Shown in pieces: positions 42,728 through 51,351 of a stretch of DNA of 64,000 bases (positions within the stretch are counted from its first letter, which is position 1; each line of letters opens with the position of its first letter). Below the pieces are notes generated by a model. The model had not been told where the DNA came from, ran no database searches, and saw only the letters and a list, made by a program, of their open reading frames with translations. The stretch is taken from assembly GCA_903859715.1 (NCBI GenBank), contig CAIONS010000051.1:16512-80511 (forward strand), read 5' to 3'. The translations under genes were made by a program, and so were the position numbers. Origin of the DNA: an uncultured Opitutia bacterium (lineage in GTDB: Bacteria; Verrucomicrobiota; Verrucomicrobiia; Opitutales; Opitutaceae).

Positions 42728-44590
42728 CTACGATTTGGGCAGAGGCGCGGTCGTGACCTCGAAAACGAGATAGGCGCCGGATTCCCAGGTTTTCTTCACG
42801 GTAAAGAACGGAGCCCGCCACCGGGCGAGCCGCAGCAGGAGTGCGAGTTGAGCCGGTGCGCGGGTCATCACCACGGAATGCAGGCCGGATTGCCGCCAGT
42901 GGCGCGCCACTTCGACGGGCGTGAGTTTGGAATCGAAGAGCCAGGCCACTTCCGGGCTCCACATGGGCACCACGGTGATGCCGGCGGGTGCCAGTGAACG
43001 GGGCAGGCTGACACATTCGCTCAGGATCCTGGCATGGCCGGGCAGCGTTTGCAGATAGCGCGACAGCTCGGCATCGGCCGCGCGGCTGACGTCGACGTAC
43101 TGGCGTCCCGCGCCGGGCCATTCGCGCGGGGAAAGACGATAGGGATTTTGCGGGAGAGTCAGGGTGGCGGGCAGGGTGGCGAGCAGCAGGCAGGCCAGGG
43201 CGCCCTGCATGATGCCGCGGGACCATGGAGCGCGCGCGGCGGGATAAAGGGCATAGCCCCCGAAAGCCGCGCCCAAGGCGAAGGCCGGGCTCAGCACGCG
43301 CAGCGAATAAAAAAGTCCGCCGCCGGTGTAGGGCACCGAGACGAACCAGAGCACGGCGGATACGCCGACCGCCAAAGCGCACCAGCGGGCCTCGCGCAGG
43401 CCTCGCGCCGCATGCAAGACGAGCACGAGCCAGGAAAAGATGGCCACGGGCGCGCACAGGATCAGGGAAACCACGATTTCCTCCCAGCCCGCCAAGGTAC
43501 CGAAGCCCGCGCCGGTGCCTGCGGAGATGCTTGTGGACCAAGCGAGGAAGATCGGGTTGACGGAAAAAACTCCGTCAAGATTCAGACTTTAGAATGGGTT
43601 TCACGTCAGCACCCAGGTACGTAATGGCCAGATGAGGGTGGCCGGCAGGGTGATGGCAGCGAAAATAAACAGCGCGCGCCGCGGCGCGCGCATGAGGGCG
43701 AGCATCCCGAGTCCGAGCAGAGGGAAGGCGAGGCCATACTCGCGCGTGCTCGCGCCGACGACCGCGGCCAGGGCGGCCAGCGCGAGCCATCCGGTCTTTC
43801 GCGCCTGATACCAGCGGGTCAAGCCGAAGCACAGGGCGCAGACGGCCACGGCGGTGAGACCGGTTTCCTGACCCATGAGGACAGCCCAATTCAGGATCGG
43901 GGTGGTGGCGGCGAGCAGCACCGCGCGGCGGGCCGCGATTTTTCCTCCCCACTCAAAAGCGAGCCGCCACACCAAGTCATGCAGTGCCAGCAGTTGCAGC
44001 CCCACTCCGATTGAGGCCCAGATCTCGCGCGTGCTCGCGCCGCACAGATAAGCTCAGGCGTGCAGGCCGGCGACGCCCGGCGGGACGCTTTCTACCCAGA
44101 AATATTTGGTGAAATCCGCGGCGCTGCGCGGCGGATAAAAATCCAGCGATCCCTGGTGCAGCATCTGCTCGGCCAGCCAGCTCCAGCGAAAGTCCACGTC
44201 GCCGCCGTTGAGCGGCTGCGTGATGAGCCGCCAGAGGACCACGACCCAGAACACGGCGTAAAGCGGAGTCCACGCGCCCATCTCCTGGAAAAATGAAAAC
44301 GGCTGCGTGGCTTCGGCGGGAGGAAGCCGAGAATTTCGCTGCTGCGCCCAACCAGCGGCGGCGAGTGTCACCAGGCCCAGTGCCACGGCGAGCGTGACCA
44401 GCGTGATCGGCACGTGCAGCAGGGCGAAGAGCACGACGCAGGCATAGAGGTTGGCGGCAGACGCAACGAAACTGCCGGCGAGCATCCACGGCAGACGCAG
44501 GACGCGCAGCACCATCGTTCCGGAGAGGAGTAGGCCCGCGAACAACAACCCGAGCCGGCCCAGGTTGATGAAGATCTCGGCGGCGCCCAT
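42728..44590 (-). pseudogene. multi-pass membrane glycosyltransferase-like gene broken by three in-frame stops
   Basis: Read on the minus strand from ATG 44590 (MGAAEIFINLGRLGLLF), one frame runs for about 620 codons to 42728. Its only breaks are TGA 44054-44056, TGA 43601-43603 and TAA 43589-43591; no frameshift is needed. Across the breaks the protein continues: GLHA-stop-AYLCGASTREIW (TGG to TGA plausible), RTWVLT-stop-NPF-stop-SLNLDGVF. The second would read TGNPFYSL, a common ArnT/PMT-like motif. The N-terminus has several hydrophobic segments and a loop GGDVDFRWSWLAEQM, in the position of the acidic loop of GT39/GT83-type enzymes. Function was probably lipid-linked sugar transfer; it is now inactive or erroneously sequenced. 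Confidence 0.75.
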
Positions 44591-44649
44591 GGAGAATAAC
44601 CTTCGCCCGGCGCCGCGGACGTTTGCAACGCCGTTCCGACGGGTGCTGG

Positions 44650-45765
44650 CTAGACGGTCGCGAGTTCGCGGGCTTTTTCCGTCTTGAGCCGGAGCTGGCC
44701 GCAGGCGGCGTTGATGTCGTGGCCCTTTTCGCGGCGGAGGGTGACGGAGATGGACGCGGCTCGCAGGATGTCGGCGAAGCGTTCCTGCCGGGTGATCGAC
44801 GGCCGCTTCCACGGGAGCCCCTCGACGGTGTTGTACGGAATGAGATTCACGTGGGCGTGGAGATCGAGGGCGATGTTGCGGAGAATTTTGGCCTGCTCCA
44901 GCGAATCGTTCACATCCTCAATGAGGATGAATTCCAGCGTAACCATGCGGCCGTGCTTTTCCGAAAATGTCTTCACGGCGGGCAGCAGCTTGGCCAGCGG
45001 AAAGGCCTTGTTCACGGGCATGATCTTTTCGCGCACCTCGTCCGTGGCACCGTGCAGCGAGATCGCGAGGCGGAAACCCAGCGGTTCCTCGGCGAGCTTG
45101 AGGATCTTCGGGACGAGACCGCTGGTGGAAATCGTGATGCGGCGCGCACCGAACCCGAGGCCCCACTCGGCGTTCACGATGGTGAGGGCGAGGATCAGCG
45201 CGTCGTAATTGGCGAGGGGCTCGCCCATGCCCATGACAACGATGTTGTCGAACGACGCGAGCTCCATGCGGGCGCGGGGCGTGCGGGCATCCTCGCTGCG
45301 GCAGACGTGCAGCAACTGGGCCACGATCTCGCCGGCGGACAGGTCGCGCTTGAGGCCGGCGAGGCCGCTGGCGCAGAACACGCAGCCCATGGCGCAGCCG
45401 ACCTGGGTGGAGATGCAGATGGTCTTGCGCGAGTGGTCGAGCCCGACGCCGTCCTGCGGGGCGCGGATGATGACCGTCTCGATGAGGGATTTGTCGCGGA
45501 GCTCGAGGAGCAGTTTGTCGGTCACGTCCTCCGAGTGTTTGTTGAGCACAAGCTCGGCGGGCATGAAATCGAATGTTTCGGCCAGCCAGGTGCGGAGTGG
45601 CTTCGAGAGGTTGGTCATGTCGTCCCAGGACGTGACGCGCTTCTTGTAAACCCACTCGAGAATCTGCCGCGCGCGAAATGCCGGCTCGCCCCGCTCCAGC
45701 AAGCGGGCGGTGAGCGAGTCGAGGGTTTCGCCGGTGAGCGGCGGTTTTTCGGGCGCGAATTTCAT
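44650..45765 (-). CDS. rlmN: dual-specificity RNA methyltransferase (23S rRNA A2503 / tRNA A37)
   Basis: 371 residues. The radical-SAM cluster motif CAMGCVFCASG (C-x-x-x-C-x-x-C) and the following GEPLANYDALILAL are RlmN signatures. The mechanistic Cys in the C-terminal part (NAACGQLR) is present. The first 90 residues form the RlmN N-terminal domain (ERGEPAFRARQILEWVYKKR). It methylates C2 of A2503 in 23S rRNA and of A37 in some tRNAs. Confidence 0.95.
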   Translation of the reverse strand: MKFAPEKPPLTGETLDSLTARLLERGEPAFRARQILEWVYKKRVTSWDDMTNLSKPLRTWLAETFDFMPAELVLNKHSEDVTDKLLLELRDKSLIETVIIRAPQDGVGLDHSRKTICISTQVGCAMGCVFCASGLAGLKRDLSAGEIVAQLLHVCRSEDARTPRARMELASFDNIVVMGMGEPLANYDALILALTIVNAEWGLGFGARRITISTSGLVPKILKLAEEPLGFRLAISLHGATDEVREKIMPVNKAFPLAKLLPAVKTFSEKHGRMVTLEFILIEDVNDSLEQAKILRNIALDLHAHVNLIPYNTVEGLPWKRPSITRQERFADILRAASISVTLRREKGHDINAACGQLRLKTEKARELATV

Positions 45766-45789
45766 GACACGGGCAAGACGCGGATTGAA

Positions 45790-47454
45790 TTACCGGGCCA
45801 AGGCGCGGTTGAGGGCGCTAACGATCGCCTTGATGGAGGCGAGCTCGATGTTGGTGTCGATGCCGGCGCCGAACAGGCTGAGGCCGCGGTCGGTCTTGAC
45901 CTGGATGTAGGAGACGGCGCGGGCCTCGGCGCCCTTGCCGAGCGAATGCTCGGAATAGGAGAGGACCTCGAACTTGGGCAGCGGAGTGGTGCCGAGCGCG
46001 CGCACAAAGGCATCGATGGGGCCGTTGCCCTGCGCAGAGAGCTGGTGGGGCGAGCCGTCGAGCTGGATGGCCACCTCGCACTTCACATCGCTGTCACGTT
46101 CCGTGGTTTTGAAATGTCCGAGCGTAAGCGGGGTGGTGCGCTGGAGATACTCGCGCTGGAAGGCGCCGTGGATCTCGTCCGGCGTGAGCTCGGTGCCCTT
46201 CGCATCGGCGAGATCGTTGATGATCCTGCCGATTTCCCGGTGCATGAGCTTCGGCAGCGTGAAGCCGAATTCGTTCTCGAGAACATAGGCGACGCCGCCT
46301 TTGCCGGACTGGCTGTTGATGCGGATGATGGCCTTGTAACTGCGGCCGATGTCGGCGGGGTCGATGGGGATGTAAAGCACGTCCCACGGCCGGCCGGGCT
46401 GCTGGTGCGGCCACGATTTCTTGATCGCATCCTGGTGCGAGCCACTGAACGCCGTGAAGACGAGTTCGCCGGCGTAGGGCTGGCGTACCGGGACCTCGAG
46501 CTTGGTGCAGCGCTCGTACACTTCGCGGATGCCGTTGATGTCGCTGAAATCGAGCCCGGGATGGATGCCGTGGGTGTAGAGGTTCAGGGCGACGATGACG
46601 ATGTCGAGGTTGCCGGTACGCTCGCCGTTGCCGAAGAGGGTGCCCTCGACGCGGTCGGCGCCGGCGAGGAGCGCGAGCTCGGTGGCGGCAACACCGGTGC
46701 CGCGGTCGTTGTGGGTGTGGAGCGAGACGATCGTGCGGTCGCGGCGGGTGAGATGCGTGCACATCCACTCGATCTGGTCGGCGTGGACGTTGGGCGTGGC
46801 GTACTCGACGGTGGCGGGGAGGTTGAGGATGAGCTTATTTTCCAGCGAGGGCGACCAGGCATCGGTCACGGCCTCGCAGATCTGCAGGGCGAATTCGAGC
46901 TCGGTGCTGGTGAAGCTCTCGGGCGAATACTCCAGCTGCAGGCGGGTACCGGCGGAGGTAAGCGGTGTCATCTGGCGCTTGAGGAAGGCGACGGCCTCCG
47001 TGGCGATGCGGATGATGTCGGTCTGGCTCGCGTTGAACACATACTCGCGCTGCTTGGGCGACGTGGAATTGTAGAGATGGAAGATGGCGTGTTTCGCGCC
47101 GCGGAGCGCCTCGAGCGAGCGGGTGATGAGATCCTCGCGGCACTGGCAGAGAATCTGGATGGAGACATCCTCCGGGATGCGTTTTTCCTCGATGAGCCGG
47201 CGGCAGAAATCGAACTCGATCTGGGAAGCGGAGGGAAAGCCGATCTCGATCTCCTTGAAGCCGATCTTCACGAGCAGCTCGAAGTACTCGAGCTTCTCCT
47301 CGACGCTCATGGGCTGGGCGAGGGCCTGATTGCCGTCACGGAGATCGACGCTGCACCAGAGGGGCGCGTGCGTCAGGGTGCGGTTGGGCCACTGGCGGTT
47401 GGACAGGGCGACGGGTGGAAACGGGCGGTATTTCGAAACAGGAGCGGGTTGCAT
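45790..47454 (-). CDS. leuA: 2-isopropylmalate synthase, long type
   Basis: 554 residues, the mycobacterial/LeuA2-like length. WCSVDLRDGNQALAQPMSVEEKLEYF has the metal and substrate residues. VSLHTHNDRGTGVAATELALLAGADRVEGTLFGNGERTGN carries the His-x-His zinc motif and the catalytic loop. The C-terminal 110 residues are the leucine-sensing regulatory domain. First step of leucine synthesis from acetyl-CoA and 2-oxoisovalerate. The spacer upstream holds a near-consensus -35 TTGACA (minus strand, 47647-47652) and a leucine-containing mini-ORF. Confidence 0.95.
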   Translation of the reverse strand: MQPAPVSKYRPFPPVALSNRQWPNRTLTHAPLWCSVDLRDGNQALAQPMSVEEKLEYFELLVKIGFKEIEIGFPSASQIEFDFCRRLIEEKRIPEDVSIQILCQCREDLITRSLEALRGAKHAIFHLYNSTSPKQREYVFNASQTDIIRIATEAVAFLKRQMTPLTSAGTRLQLEYSPESFTSTELEFALQICEAVTDAWSPSLENKLILNLPATVEYATPNVHADQIEWMCTHLTRRDRTIVSLHTHNDRGTGVAATELALLAGADRVEGTLFGNGERTGNLDIVIVALNLYTHGIHPGLDFSDINGIREVYERCTKLEVPVRQPYAGELVFTAFSGSHQDAIKKSWPHQQPGRPWDVLYIPIDPADIGRSYKAIIRINSQSGKGGVAYVLENEFGFTLPKLMHREIGRIINDLADAKGTELTPDEIHGAFQREYLQRTTPLTLGHFKTTERDSDVKCEVAIQLDGSPHQLSAQGNGPIDAFVRALGTTPLPKFEVLSYSEHSLGKGAEARAVSYIQVKTDRGLSLFGAGIDTNIELASIKAIVSALNRALAR

Positions 47455-47561
47455 GGCAGCGAAACGGGCAGGAAAGGATTAAAGGGAGAAAACCGGGGAC
47501 ACCATCGCGAAGACGGCGGAAAAACCAACAGGGCAACGCACGATCGACCGCCAGCGGCGAT

Positions 47562-47612
47562 TCAAAGACCGTGCGCGGAAGTAAGTCGAAGCACCTGTGG
47601 CGGGTTTCGCAT
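47562..47612 (-). promoter_or_regulatory. possible leuA leader peptide (16 codons)
   Basis: Between the TTGACA at 47647-47652 (minus strand) and leuA, a short frame reads MRNPPQVLRLTSAHGL. All three of its Leu codons are CTT, rare in this high-GC sequence. No clear terminator hairpin with a T-run was found between it and leuA, so attenuation is not established. It could be chance. Confidence 0.3.
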
Positions 47613-47730
47613 TGAGCGGCGGCAGTTAGGGCAGGGCTTTACGGGCTGTCAAGAAGGCCCGGGCCGGGTGTAACCGGGGCGGCAACGGGCCCGTCTTGCG
47701 TGTTGTGCCAGAGTTCGCCCATATCCTCCT

Positions 47731-48321
47731 ATGCCTGAAGACGAGTTGTTCGACTTGGTCGGCTGCCTTGAGCTCGTGCGCCAGCGCGATCAATCCGCGG
47801 CGCGTGACCTCGTGGAACATCTTTACCCGCTCGTCATCCGGATCATCCGGGCGCATCTCCCGCGCCGGGTCGCTGAGGAAGACCTTGCCCAGGACATCTT
47901 TCTAAAAATGTTCACCCGACTCGAACAGTATCAGGGGGCCGTGCCTTTTCCCCACTGGGTCTCGCGGATCGCGGTGACGACCTGCATCGACCAGCTGCGC
48001 GCCCAGAAGCGCCGGCCGGAGTTCCGGTGGGCCGATCTCTCCGAAAACGAGGCCGATGTGCTGGACGCGGTGCTGACCAACGAAAACGACGTGGAGGCGG
48101 GCGACGCCCTGGCAGCCCGCGAACTGGTGCACAAGCTGCTTGAGCAGCTCAAGCCCGACGACCGTCTCGTCATCCAGCTGCTCGATCTTGACCAAAAGAC
48201 CATCGCCGAAATCAGCGCCCTCACCGGCTGGAGCCAGTCCCTGGTGAAAGTGCGGGCCTTTCGCGCAAGACGGAAGTTGCAGAAACTCTTCAAGGAACTA
48301 GAACAAAAGGAGCATTCATGA
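47731..48321 (+). CDS. ECF-type RNA polymerase sigma factor
   Basis: 196 residues. Region 2: HLYPLVIRIIRAHLPRRVAEEDLAQDIFLKMFTRLEQY with DLAQDIF for -10 recognition. Region 4: LLDLDQKTIAEISALTGWSQSLVKVRAFRARRKLQKL with helix-turn-helix for -35. No region 1 or 3 (ECF group). Its stop overlaps the next gene's start (ATGA, 48318), so it is coupled to a small membrane protein that may be its anti-sigma factor. Confidence 0.93.
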   Translation: MPEDELFDLVGCLELVRQRDQSAARDLVEHLYPLVIRIIRAHLPRRVAEEDLAQDIFLKMFTRLEQYQGAVPFPHWVSRIAVTTCIDQLRAQKRRPEFRWADLSENEADVLDAVLTNENDVEAGDALAARELVHKLLEQLKPDDRLVIQLLDLDQKTIAEISALTGWSQSLVKVRAFRARRKLQKLFKELEQKEHS

Positions 48322-48614
48322 ACCCCACCGATCAAAAATGGCCCCGTCTCGCCGCGGCCGTGCGCCGCGCCGAGGATCCTCGCGACCTTGCCGCCCCCTA
48401 TGGTTTCGCCACGCGCGTGGCGGCGCTGGCGCTGGCCCAGGAACGCGCGGTCGCCTCGCTGTTTGAGCGGTTCTCCTGGCGCGCGCTCGGCGTGGCCGGC
48501 CTGCTCGCCGTCGTCAGCCTTGCCGGCAACTATTCCACCTTGGTCAGCGCTTTCCAAAATGAATCAGTGAGCGTGGATGATCCCGTGTCGGAGATCGTCG
48601 ACATCGCCTCCTGA
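48318..48614 (+). CDS. small single-pass membrane protein, probable anti-sigma partner
   Basis: 98 residues with one transmembrane segment (ALGVAGLLAVVSLAGNYSTLV, about 60-80) and a charged cytosolic N-terminus (PRLAAAVRRAEDPRDLAAPYGFATRV). It overlaps the sigma gene by four bases. No zinc anti-sigma His/Cys motif is seen, so the role is proposed from coupling and topology only. The next gene (48617) starts 2 bases later. Confidence 0.65.
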   Translation: MNPTDQKWPRLAAAVRRAEDPRDLAAPYGFATRVAALALAQERAVASLFERFSWRALGVAGLLAVVSLAGNYSTLVSAFQNESVSVDDPVSEIVDIAS

Positions 48615-48616
48615 TC

Positions 48617-49060
48617 ATGGACAAGACTTGGAAAGTCGTACTGGTCTTCATCGGTATTTTTGCCGCCGGCTTGGTGGTGGGCGGGTTGGTGACGCTGCGG
48701 GTGGTCAAGTCCCTCGCCCCGCCGCGGATGGGCTCGCCCGAGCAGTTTGGCCCGCAGCTGATCAAGCGGTTTACGACAAAACTCGAGCTCACGCCGGATC
48801 AGCAGGAAAAAATCAAGCCGATCATCACGCAGGGGGCCGAGGAACTGCGCCAGATGCGCCGGACAGCCTGGATCAACTCCCAGGCGGTGATCGACCGCAT
48901 GGAGGCCGAGATCGCCGCCCAGCTGACTGCGGACCAGAAGGTCAAGTTTGACCAGATGCTGGCCGAGCAGCGCGAGCGGATGAAGCGCTTCCTGGAGGAG
49001 CGTAACCGCCGGTTGAAGGACAGTCGTCCGACGGGTGACGACGCGCCTCCGCCGCATTGA
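48617..49060 (+). CDS. periplasmic CpxP/Spy-like (LTXXQ) protein
   Basis: 147 residues. An N-terminal membrane anchor or signal (WKVVLVFIGIFAAGLVVGGLVTL) precedes a helical domain with two LTxxQ motifs: LTPDQQEKIKPIITQ and LTADQKVKFDQML. These are typical of Spy/CpxP/zinc-resistance sensors that chaperone or sense envelope stress. It follows the probable anti-sigma gene, forming a three-gene envelope-stress module. Confidence 0.82.
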   Translation: MDKTWKVVLVFIGIFAAGLVVGGLVTLRVVKSLAPPRMGSPEQFGPQLIKRFTTKLELTPDQQEKIKPIITQGAEELRQMRRTAWINSQAVIDRMEAEIAAQLTADQKVKFDQMLAEQRERMKRFLEERNRRLKDSRPTGDDAPPPH

Positions 49061-49104
49061 AATAAGGTGTTGCGCGAGCCCCGAACCGGGGCATGGTCCG
49101 CACC

Positions 49105-49200
49105 GGCCAGGTGCCATGCATGGGCAGGCGCGTGAACTCCGCCAGGGCCGGAAGGCAGCAACGGTAACGACGTCCTCCCAGTGCCGTGGAGTGCCTGGCC
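49105..49200 (+). ncRNA. ffs: SRP RNA (4.5S-type, bacterial small form)
   Basis: The terminal helix GGCCAGG (49105-49111) and CCTGGCC (49194-49200) closes a long hairpin. GCCAGGGCCGGAAGGCAGCA at about 49141-49160 is the diagnostic domain IV with the GGAA tetraloop and conserved internal loop bases that bind Ffh. A T-run at 49204-49209 terminates it. A separate hairpin GCCCCG-AAC-CGGGGC lies at 49078-49092. The gene lies directly upstream of dnaX, the usual neighbour in several phyla. Confidence 0.93.
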
Positions 49201-49387
49201 ACCTCTTTTTATTTCGGATCGTTGATGGCGAAAACCGGATGGGTCCGGAACGCGGTTTGCCGGACTTGAGCGAAGCGAACGGGACGGATACGGCGTGCAT
49301 TTGATTTTCCGGGTTTCCGTGCCCGCGCGAGGCCGGGTCGCGAGTTTTGATTTGCGCTTTCGGATTTCGGATTTGGTCTTGGCCCCA

Positions 49388-50542
49388 GTGTCCACGGGTT
49401 ACCAAGTCATCGCGCGCAAGTGGCGGTCTCAGACGTTTGACGACGTCGTGGGCCAGGATCACGTCGTGCGGACCCTGAAGAATGCCATCACCCGGGGCCG
49501 GATTGCGCATGCCTATCTCTTCGTGGGTCCCCGTGGCACCGGGAAAACCTCGCTGGCCCGGCTCTTTGCCAAGGCGCTCAACTGCACCGGCGGTCCGAAG
49601 GCGGATTTTGATGTCAATGATCCCGCCTGCATCGCCATCGCGGAGGGTTCGCACCTCGATGTGATTGAAATCGACGGTGCCTCGAACAACGGCGTCGACC
49701 AGGTGCGTGACCTGCGCGACACCGTCCGCTACGCGCCGGCGCAGGGGAAGTTCAAGGTCTACATCATTGACGAGGTGCACATGCTCTCCGTGCAGGCGTT
49801 CAACGCGCTGCTGAAGACGCTGGAGGAGCCGCCGGCGCATGTGAAATTTGTCTTTGCCACCACCGACCCGCAGAAAGTGCTGCCGACGATCGTGTCGCGC
49901 TGCCAGCGGTTCGACCTGCGGCCCATCCCGCCGGCCCTGATCGTGGAGCGGCTGAAGAAGATCGCGCTGGCGGAGAAGATCAAGATCACGGACGCGGCAC
50001 TGGCCTGCATTGCGCGCATGGCGGATGGCGGCATGCGTGACGCGCAGTCGATCCTCGACCAGATGATCTCATTTTGCGGCGGCGAAATCTCCGAGCCGGA
50101 TGTGCTGGACGTCTACGGCCTCGTGGCGGCGGAAAAAATCGCCGCGCTGGCCGCCGCGCTGGCCGCCGGGGATCACCAGCGGATCGTGGCGATCGTCGAT
50201 GAGTGCGATGCGAACGGCCGTGACTTGGTGCGGCTGCTGGCCGATTTGCAGGCGCAGGTGCGCACGGCGCTGCTCGATGCCATCGCGAAGGGCGGCCGCA
50301 GCGATGTGCTCGGCGGCGAAGCGATGACGACGGAGCAGATCACCCGGCTGCTGGACGGTCTGCGTGAAGGCGAGGGTGCCGTGAAGCTGGGCTTGGCGGA
50401 GAAAATCAATTTCGAGGTCACGCTGCTGAAGGCCGTGGACGCCAGCCGGGCCCGCGCGATCGACAGCCTGATCAAGGAACTCGCGGCCCTGGCCGACGAA
50501 ACACCCGCCGCTGGCGCCGACAGCGAAAAAAAAAAGGACTGA
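49388..50542 (+). CDS. dnaX: DNA polymerase III subunit gamma/tau (short zero-frame product)
   Basis: 384 residues from GTG 49388 ([22 protein letters not shown]). [23 protein letters not shown] is Walker [27 protein letters not shown]alker B and the AAA+ sensor. Only one Cys of the usual zinc module (ALNC) is kept. The zero frame ends TGA 50540-50542 directly after the A10 run 50526-50535, a gamma-like short form. A -1 shift on the run continues into a 139-residue tail (50536-50955). An ATG at 49295 exists in frame but precedes the conserved start. Confidence 0.9.
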   Translation: MSTGYQVIARKWRSQTFDDVVGQDHVVRTLKNAITRGRIAHAYLFVGPRGTGKTSLARLFAKALNCTGGPKADFDVNDPACIAIAEGSHLDVIEIDGASNNGVDQVRDLRDTVRYAPAQGKFKVYIIDEVHMLSVQAFNALLKTLEEPPAHVKFVFATTDPQKVLPTIVSRCQRFDLRPIPPALIVERLKKIALAEKIKITDAALACIARMADGGMRDAQSILDQMISFCGGEISEPDVLDVYGLVAAEKIAALAAALAAGDHQRIVAIVDECDANGRDLVRLLADLQAQVRTALLDAIAKGGRSDVLGGEAMTTEQITRLLDGLREGEGAVKLGLAEKINFEVTLLKAVDASRARAIDSLIKELAALADETPAAGADSEKKKD

Positions 50543-50955
50543 TTGACCGGTTGGAAGCGCGGTTGTCGGCCACGCTCGGCCTGATCGGCCGGGAGCCAGG
50601 CCCCGGCGCCGCTGACCCTGCGGTCACCAAAGCCGAGCCGGCCGAGGAAGCGGTGACGGCGGCAGCGAGCGGCAGTGAGTCCCAGTTGGAGAACGGCGCG
50701 AATGTCTGGCCGGATGAATCCGCCGAGGTGGCGTTTTTTGCCGAACAGCGTGAGCAAGGTGCACCGGTGCCCGTCTCCAGCGCCGCGGAAGCCGGAGAGG
50801 AAATGGATCAATCAAGCCCGCTGCCGGCCTTGGAGGAATTGGTGAAACGGATTTCACCCGAGGCGCGCACGCTGATGGATGAACTTTTCCGGGCGAAATT
50901 TGTGACCGTCAAACGCGTGCCCAAGACCGCCCTGAAGGAATCGGGCCCGGTGTGA
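50536..50955 (+). CDS. dnaX: dnaX C-terminal extension reached by -1 frameshift or slippage on A10 (tau form)
   Basis: In the -1 frame the sequence GGA-CTG-ATT-GAC follows AAAAAG, giving [15 protein letters not shown] and then a Pro/Glu-rich linker. It ends with [30 protein letters not shown], which looks like a folded domain, and total tau length would be about 522. In E. coli the frames are reversed (zero frame long, -1 short). A run of 10 A favours ribosomal or transcriptional slippage; A11 would fuse the frames exactly, so a base-count error is an alternative. Confidence 0.75.
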   Translation, partial: GLIDRLEARLSATLGLIGREPGPGAADPAVTKAEPAEEAVTAAASGSESQLENGANVWPDESAEVAFFAEQREQGAPVPVSSAAEAGEEMDQSSPLPALEELVKRISPEARTLMDELFRAKFVTVKRVPKTALKESGPV

Positions 50956-50975
50956 GGTGCGCGGAGAACGCCACT

Positions 50976-51332
50976 TCAGGCCCAAGTAGACCCCAGGTCG
51001 CGGCGGCCTTCGATGCTGCGCGCGTACAAATAGGCTTCCACGTTCTGCCCGATGAACGGCGCCAGCAGCGGCACGCGTTCGCGCCGGTAAAGACCCTCCG
51101 CAATGCCCTCGAGGAGGTCGAGCTGGGCGAGACAATCAGCATCCACGGACCATACTTCCCCGGTGACACCGGTGCGGTCGTTACTGAAGGCGATCATGCC
51201 CGGATAGCTGTCGAGCTCGTAAAGCCGGAATCCCGGCGCTGTGCGGGCTTCGCCCAAGAATTTCTGGCCGGCGAGGTGCGAGTAATTGCTGCCGCCGCGT
51301 TTCAGGGTGCCGTAAACGAAGACCAGGCTCAT
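50976..51332 (-). CDS. gamma-glutamylcyclotransferase-like (AIG2) protein
   Basis: 118 residues. VFVYGTLKRGGSNYSHL is the family substrate loop (Tyr-Gly-x-Leu) and SYPGMIAF the next motif; the catalytic Glu is in TGEVWSVDADCL or nearby. AIG2-like enzymes release 5-oxoproline from gamma-glutamyl amines. It is in a minus-strand operon with the PP2C phosphatase (19-base gap). Confidence 0.85.
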   Translation of the reverse strand: MSLVFVYGTLKRGGSNYSHLAGQKFLGEARTAPGFRLYELDSYPGMIAFSNDRTGVTGEVWSVDADCLAQLDLLEGIAEGLYRRERVPLLAPFIGQNVEAYLYARSIEGRRDLGSTWA

Positions 51333-51351
51333 GGTGCTGCGGAAGTCGGGG

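Noticed and set aside
42728..44590. TGA recoding to Trp or Gly
   Set aside because: TGA ends many intact genes here (rpiB, metF, dnaX among others) and a TAA is also needed within the frame; the gene is decaying or miscalled.
44623..47673. A 1016-codon open frame on the plus strand opposite rlmN and leuA
   Set aside because: It is antisense to two well-conserved enzymes and its composition is a high-GC mirror. No domain is recognisable. The same holds for long plus-strand frames opposite the E1 fusion (21458-23320) and lpdA (34445-35947).
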